From assembly GCF_000756815.1 (NCBI RefSeq), contig NZ_CCVW01000001.1, forward strand, positions 806,001 through 870,000: a stretch of DNA of 64,000 nucleotides. Direction: 5' to 3'. The notes beneath the pieces were generated by a model. It did not search any database. It saw nothing but the letters and a program-made list of their open reading frames with translations, and had not been told where the DNA came from. Made by a program: the position numbers and the translations under genes. This document shows positions 62,508 to 64,000 of this stretch, piece by piece (position 1 is the first letter of the stretch; every line of letters begins with the position of its first letter). The stretch is from Legionella massiliensis (lineage in GTDB: Bacteria; Pseudomonadota; Gammaproteobacteria; Legionellales; Legionellaceae).

Positions 62508-64000
62508 TTAGATAGAAAAATGCGATGAGTCACAATCTGGATCGTAGCTTTTATCCTTGTCTTTCCCGTTTCCATCCTCAGGAGTGGTTCTAATAGCTAC
62601 CCTAAACATTTCTGGTATCACCAAGGGTACTTTAGTCGTCGTTGTTGTAGTTGAGAGCGTTGGTACATCAAACAAGATTTGATTAACAAGATCTAAGTCT
62701 TCATCCAAATGAAAAATAATATCAATCACCCGAGGAGCGAACCATTTTTGGAAATAGTGATTGAAATCCCCTTCAGGTAGTTCATCTAAGCGATACAAGT
62801 TATCAAGATAGAGCGCGCAATGCTCAGTTAGATTTCTTGTTTTTCGTAAATAGTCATATTTGGGACCCAGATATTGAGTTGGAAAATCTAATTTTGACTG
62901 GTCCATTTTTGCATGAATTTTTTCCAGATGCTGTAAGGCTTGGGCAGTACAGTATCCTAGCGCATAAAACAATTCCTGATCGTTAATTAACAGTTCTGTC
63001 AGGCAAGGGCCTCCTTGCGTAACATGAAACTGATCCCATTCTTCTAGGGTTTTAAATGGCTGCCCAGCGACTATATAACCTTTCTCCAATAGACATTCCC
63101 GTGCATTAGCAAGCGCCTCCTTTGCAGCTAAAACACGTTTTTTCGCCGTCATGCAATTTTCCTTAATTGGCGCTTCATGCAAGAGGTGGGCTAGATGACG
63201 AATATTTTCAAACCCGACATAATGATTTTGTTCTGCCAATTTTCTCTCTGCTGCTTGCTTTTGCGCTTCCTGCCTTAATTTTAGACGTTCTTTTTCGGGC
63301 ATTTTGCCTTTGCTGACAGCCTTGTTGATAATCGTGGATAAGGCCGCAAACTCATCTCTATTTTCTCCTCGCTGAGGCAAATATCGTTTTAAAGTTCCCA
63401 TTGTTTTAGTTTCAGGGATAGGGCCCGTTCCATCAAGAATCACTCTAAACTGTGTAATTACTTCTTGCGGAGCATTCTTAGTTTGCAAATTCCTTATCAC
63501 TCTTTCTTCCTCGTCCTCACTAACTCGTCGTTCCACTTCCTTTACAGGCTTAGACTGTTTCCTAGCCTCTTCATTGCTAACAGCGAAGTCTCTTAAACGA
63601 GACCAATGATTATTAGGATTGCCATCATAGGAAAGAGTCTGCTCACGGAGGCTAAGAAGCTGATAGATTCTCTTTAGCAACTCAGGAAGATCGGTATCCA
63701 TGATTTGCTCTAATAAACCGGTATTATCCATGAGAAGAGTCTCGATTTTATGTTTATTATCCCCTTCATCCTGGTGGACTATTGCGTCTCTAATTTCAAT
63801 AAAAGCGCGCCAATTTACGCTATTATCCAGGCATAAAAGGCTGCTTGAGAGGTTTTTTCCAGTGATTAGTTCGCCAATCAGTTGTAGGCGTCGTAGAGCA
63901 GCAAATCGGCCTGTTCTTGTCGATAAATTAAGCATATCCTTGTAGCCTTCGCCGGGTTCTGGGGTTCTAAAGAAAACCAAGCTAGAAACTGTCTTTCTGG
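62508..64000 (-). CDS. Large protein with two HEPN-type RxxxxH motifs, 5' end outside window
   Basis: At least 490 residues; the frame is open to the window edge. Two helical regions each end in the HEPN nuclease-type motif: IGELIT ... WRAFIEIRDAIVHQ (R64, H69 counting from TTG 63980) and LRKTRNLTEHCALYLDN (R382, H387, in the exact RNxxxH form). Between them lies a charged helical linker (residues ~130-255). HEPN domains are RNA-cleaving in many toxins and defence proteins. No signal peptide is visible in what remains. Alternatively the motifs could be coincidental in a helical effector. Confidence 0.5.
   Translation of the reverse strand, partial: RKTVSSLVFFRTPEPGEGYKDMLNLSTRTGRFAALRRLQLIGELITGKNLSSSLLCLDNSVNWRAFIEIRDAIVHQDEGDNKHKIETLLMDNTGLLEQIMDTDLPELLKRIYQLLSLREQTLSYDGNPNNHWSRLRDFAVSNEEARKQSKPVKEVERRVSEDEEERVIRNLQTKNAPQEVITQFRVILDGTGPIPETKTMGTLKRYLPQRGENRDEFAALSTIINKAVSKGKMPEKERLKLRQEAQKQAAERKLAEQNHYVGFENIRHLAHLLHEAPIKENCMTAKKRVLAAKEALANARECLLEKGYIVAGQPFKTLEEWDQFHVTQGGPCLTELLINDQELFYALGYCTAQALQHLEKIHAKMDQSKLDFPTQYLGPKYDYLRKTRNLTEHCALYLDNLYRLDELPEGDFNHYFQKWFAPRVIDIIFHLDEDLDLVNQILFDVPTLSTTTTTTKVPLVIPEMFRVAIRTTPEDGNGKDKDKSYDPDCDSSHFSI

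Noticed and set aside
1-64000. Prophage, integrative element, tRNA or rRNA genes.
   Set aside because: No integrase, phage structural gene, tRNA-like fold or rRNA sequence was recognised on reading the window.

Overview
The window looks like chromosomal DNA of a Legionella species or very close relative. The DNA is AT-rich. There are many long, lineage-restricted proteins of the kind seen among Dot/Icm effectors: ankyrin repeats, papain-like proteases, coiled coils, a mitochondrial-carrier-like protein and decayed repeat proteins. They alternate with ordinary gamma-proteobacterial housekeeping genes (kup, yaiI-type, cyclophilin, DUF2165, GIY-YIG, pirin). No rRNA, tRNA, CRISPR array, prophage or complete insertion sequence was recognised. 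Species assignment and effector status are inference; no T4SS signal can be proved from sequence alone.

Layout. 1-4.7 kb: truncated LysE exporter, a putative cysteine-peptidase effector, a serine beta-lactamase-like hydrolase, an amidohydrolase pseudogene ending at a palindromic repeat, a broken secreted protein and a GIY-YIG protein. 4.7-16 kb: two large unknown proteins, a secreted GH6 cellulase, an EEP-fold-like protein with a histidine-rich 8-residue repeat, a secreted histidine phosphatase and a PAS histidine kinase. 16-25 kb: a response regulator, then ankyrin/cysteine protease and GFSRG-hydrolase effector candidates and membrane proteins. 25-31 kb: small secreted protein, methyltransferase, ABC exporter with a PEP-mutase-family lyase, and an exported 2H phosphoesterase. 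31-38 kb: a C80-like peptidase broken by a probable frameshift, an ankyrin protein, YaiI, an MFS exporter and an unknown helical protein. 38-47 kb: Kup, small secreted and cupin proteins, a heavily decayed multi-domain gene, then a LuxR-type regulator, an outer-membrane barrel and a coiled-coil protein. 47-54 kb: a catabolic block of pirin, isochorismatase and amidohydrolase genes with a divergent LysR regulator, then an exported VOC protein and an alginate-export-type porin. 54-64 kb: the mitochondrial-carrier-like protein, a methyltransferase with an in-frame stop, an APH-type kinase, a spermidine-synthase-like membrane protein, a periplasmic cyclophilin and a large protein with two HEPN-type motifs.

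Two structures are not explained by the genes. First, the intergenic regions hold families of modular, nested palindromes. Several different arm types share outer termini (TTAAGTTAAGG/CCATTAAGTT or GTAATAGGTCACG) and often a central GCACnGTGC. Some lie at pseudogene breakpoints. Second, near the LuxR-type gene a 19-bp palindrome, TACCGTAT-N3-ATACGGTA, occurs upstream of luxR (42951-42969) and, with one arm mismatch, upstream of the coiled-coil gene (45004-45022). At the second site it sits at about -42 relative to a TG-TATAAA -10 element, which suggests a small autoregulated regulon.
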